A DNA stretch of 7,018 nucleotides. Source: Armatimonadota bacterium (lineage in GTDB: Bacteria > Armatimonadota > HRBIN16). The stretch is from assembly GCA_028275265.1 (NCBI GenBank), contig JAPWUZ010000140.1:1-7018 (forward strand). Reading direction: 5' to 3'. Shown one piece after another: positions 6,319-7,018 of the stretch (within the stretch, counting starts at the first letter, position 1; each line of letters begins with the position of its first letter). Below the pieces are notes generated by a model. That model ran no database searches, had not been told where the DNA came from, and saw only the letters and a list, made by a program, of their open reading frames with translations. Both the position numbers and the translations under genes were made by a program.

Positions 6319-6339
6319 CCGTGCCTGGCGCACGCACGG
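6319..6339 (-). repeat. Second small inverted repeat in the flgF-flgG gap
   Basis: CCGTGC and GCACGG form a perfect 6-base-pair stem around a 9-base loop, 20 bases after the flgF stop. No T-run follows on the minus strand, so it is unlikely to act alone as a terminator. It may stabilise the 3' end of the flgF message if the transcript is processed in the gap. Confidence 0.35.
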
Positions 6340-6358
6340 TCCAGCCGAAAACCTGAAG

Positions 6359-7018
6359 CTACACTTTACCAACGTCGTTTACCGCCCTCTGCAGGGTCTC
6401 ATCGTGCGCCAGAACCGCCCGGTGGGACGCCTCATAGGCACGCATCGCCATGATCATGTCTACCATCGCCTGCACCACAGACACGTTGGAGCGTTCCAGT
6501 GCGCCCACCTGCAAGCGGAACTCCTGCAGGGGTTGTGCGTCTCCCATAAAGCGATTTGCGCCCTCTTTGGATGCGTTACGCAACTGCACAATGCGGAGTC
6601 GGTCTACTACCTGCCCATTTGCCAGCACGTCGCCGTTCGGGGCAATGGTCAGGGCAACGCCTGCGCTGCGGATGATACCTCGCGCCCCCATCACGGGCAT
6701 TCCGTCGGCAGTGACCAGAGTGCCATCCGCCGCCTGCCGAAACGCGCCGTCGCGGGTGTATCGTTCACCCTGTGGGGTGTTGACCACGAAAAAACCATTC
6801 CCGTCGATGGCGACATCCAGCGGCCGTCCGGTGAGCGTAATGGCTGCTGGGCGCAGGTCGGTGACCACTGCATCTACCTCTGCGCCAAAGGACAACGCGC
6901 CGATGTTTGATGCCGATGCGCCCTTTTGCGGGTCACGAAGTCGCCAGATGGCTCTGTCCAGAGCGGTGCGAAACACCACCTCGTCCGCCTTATAGGCGGT
7001 GGTATCGGCGTTCGCCAG
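6359..7018 (-). CDS. flgF: Flagellar proximal rod protein FlgF, 5' end cut by window
   Basis: FlgF is a proximal rod component exported through the flagellar type III system. The open frame runs off the right edge and shows 219 residues; by comparison with the family, roughly 25 N-terminal residues lie outside. The first visible residues, LANADTTAYKADEVVF, match the rod-family signature usually written LANxNTxGYK, with Asp in place of Asn and Ala in place of Gly. The central core has TGRPLDVAIDGNGFF (ending about residue 77), then GERYTRDGAF. The C-terminal helix has LERSNVSVVQAMVDMI and MRAYE at 192-196. The FlgG-specific YQTLRP region is lacking, and the position directly before flgG fits FlgF. 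A GTG at 6979 could look like a start but is internal, because homologous sequence continues upstream. The stop is TAG at 6359-6361. Confidence 0.9.
   Translation of the reverse strand: MANADTTAYKADEVVFRTALDRAIWRLRDPQKGASASNIGALSFGAEVDAVVTDLRPAAITLTGRPLDVAIDGNGFFVVNTPQGERYTRDGAFRQAADGTLVTADGMPVMGARGIIRSAGVALTIAPNGDVLANGQVVDRLRIVQLRNASKEGANRFMGDAQPLQEFRLQVGALERSNVSVVQAMVDMIMAMRAYEASHRAVLAHDETLQRAVNDVGKV

Noticed and set aside
6287..6339. Intrinsic transcription terminator after flgF
   Set aside because: The two stems are 5 and 6 base pairs and neither is followed by a T-run on the minus strand.
1..7018. Defence system, phage, or novel accessory system
   Set aside because: Every long supported frame belongs to the conserved flagellar operon, all on one strand with operon-like spacing, and no foreign gene, repeat array or mobile-element end is visible.

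Overview
The window is one block of flagellar genes, all read on the minus strand. In transcription order they are flgF (5' end cut by the window edge), flgG, flgA, flgH, flgI, flgJ, flgN, flgK and flgL (3' end cut by the other edge). Nearly every base is coding. Neighbouring genes either overlap or are separated by at most about 20 bases, except for one gap of 116 bases between flgF and flgG. The spacing points to a single polycistronic operon. No RNA gene, insertion sequence, CRISPR array or convincing transcription terminator is visible.

The genes follow flagellar assembly from the rod outward. FlgF and FlgG build the rod. FlgA is the periplasmic chaperone for the P-ring. FlgH and FlgI form the L- and P-rings, the bushings in the outer membrane and peptidoglycan. 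The short FlgJ is a rod-binding (cap-type) protein. FlgN is the cytoplasmic chaperone for FlgK and FlgL, which are encoded immediately after it and form the hook-filament junction. Earlier rod and hook genes (flgB, flgC, flgD, flgE) and flagellin are not in the window.

The presence of flgH, flgI and flgA shows a diderm (outer-membrane) bacterium. The DNA is moderately GC-rich by eye. The order flgF-G-A-H-I-J-N-K-L is unlike the enteric layout, where flgA, flgM and flgN lie apart, and resembles layouts known from deltaproteobacteria and several deep-branching diderm phyla. I cannot assign the phylum from sequence alone; an Armatimonadota-like or other non-proteobacterial lineage is only a weak guess.

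This is a conserved locus, and I see no undescribed system in it. Points worth a second look are: an FlgH with no lipobox cysteine; an FlgI with no cysteine in the mature protein; an FlgJ without its peptidoglycan-hydrolase domain; no flgM at a position where related operons often carry it; a small hairpin that may partly hide the flgN ribosome-binding site; and the 116-base flgF-flgG gap with two inverted repeats. Several start codons were set by ribosome-binding-site spacing rather than by the longest frame.
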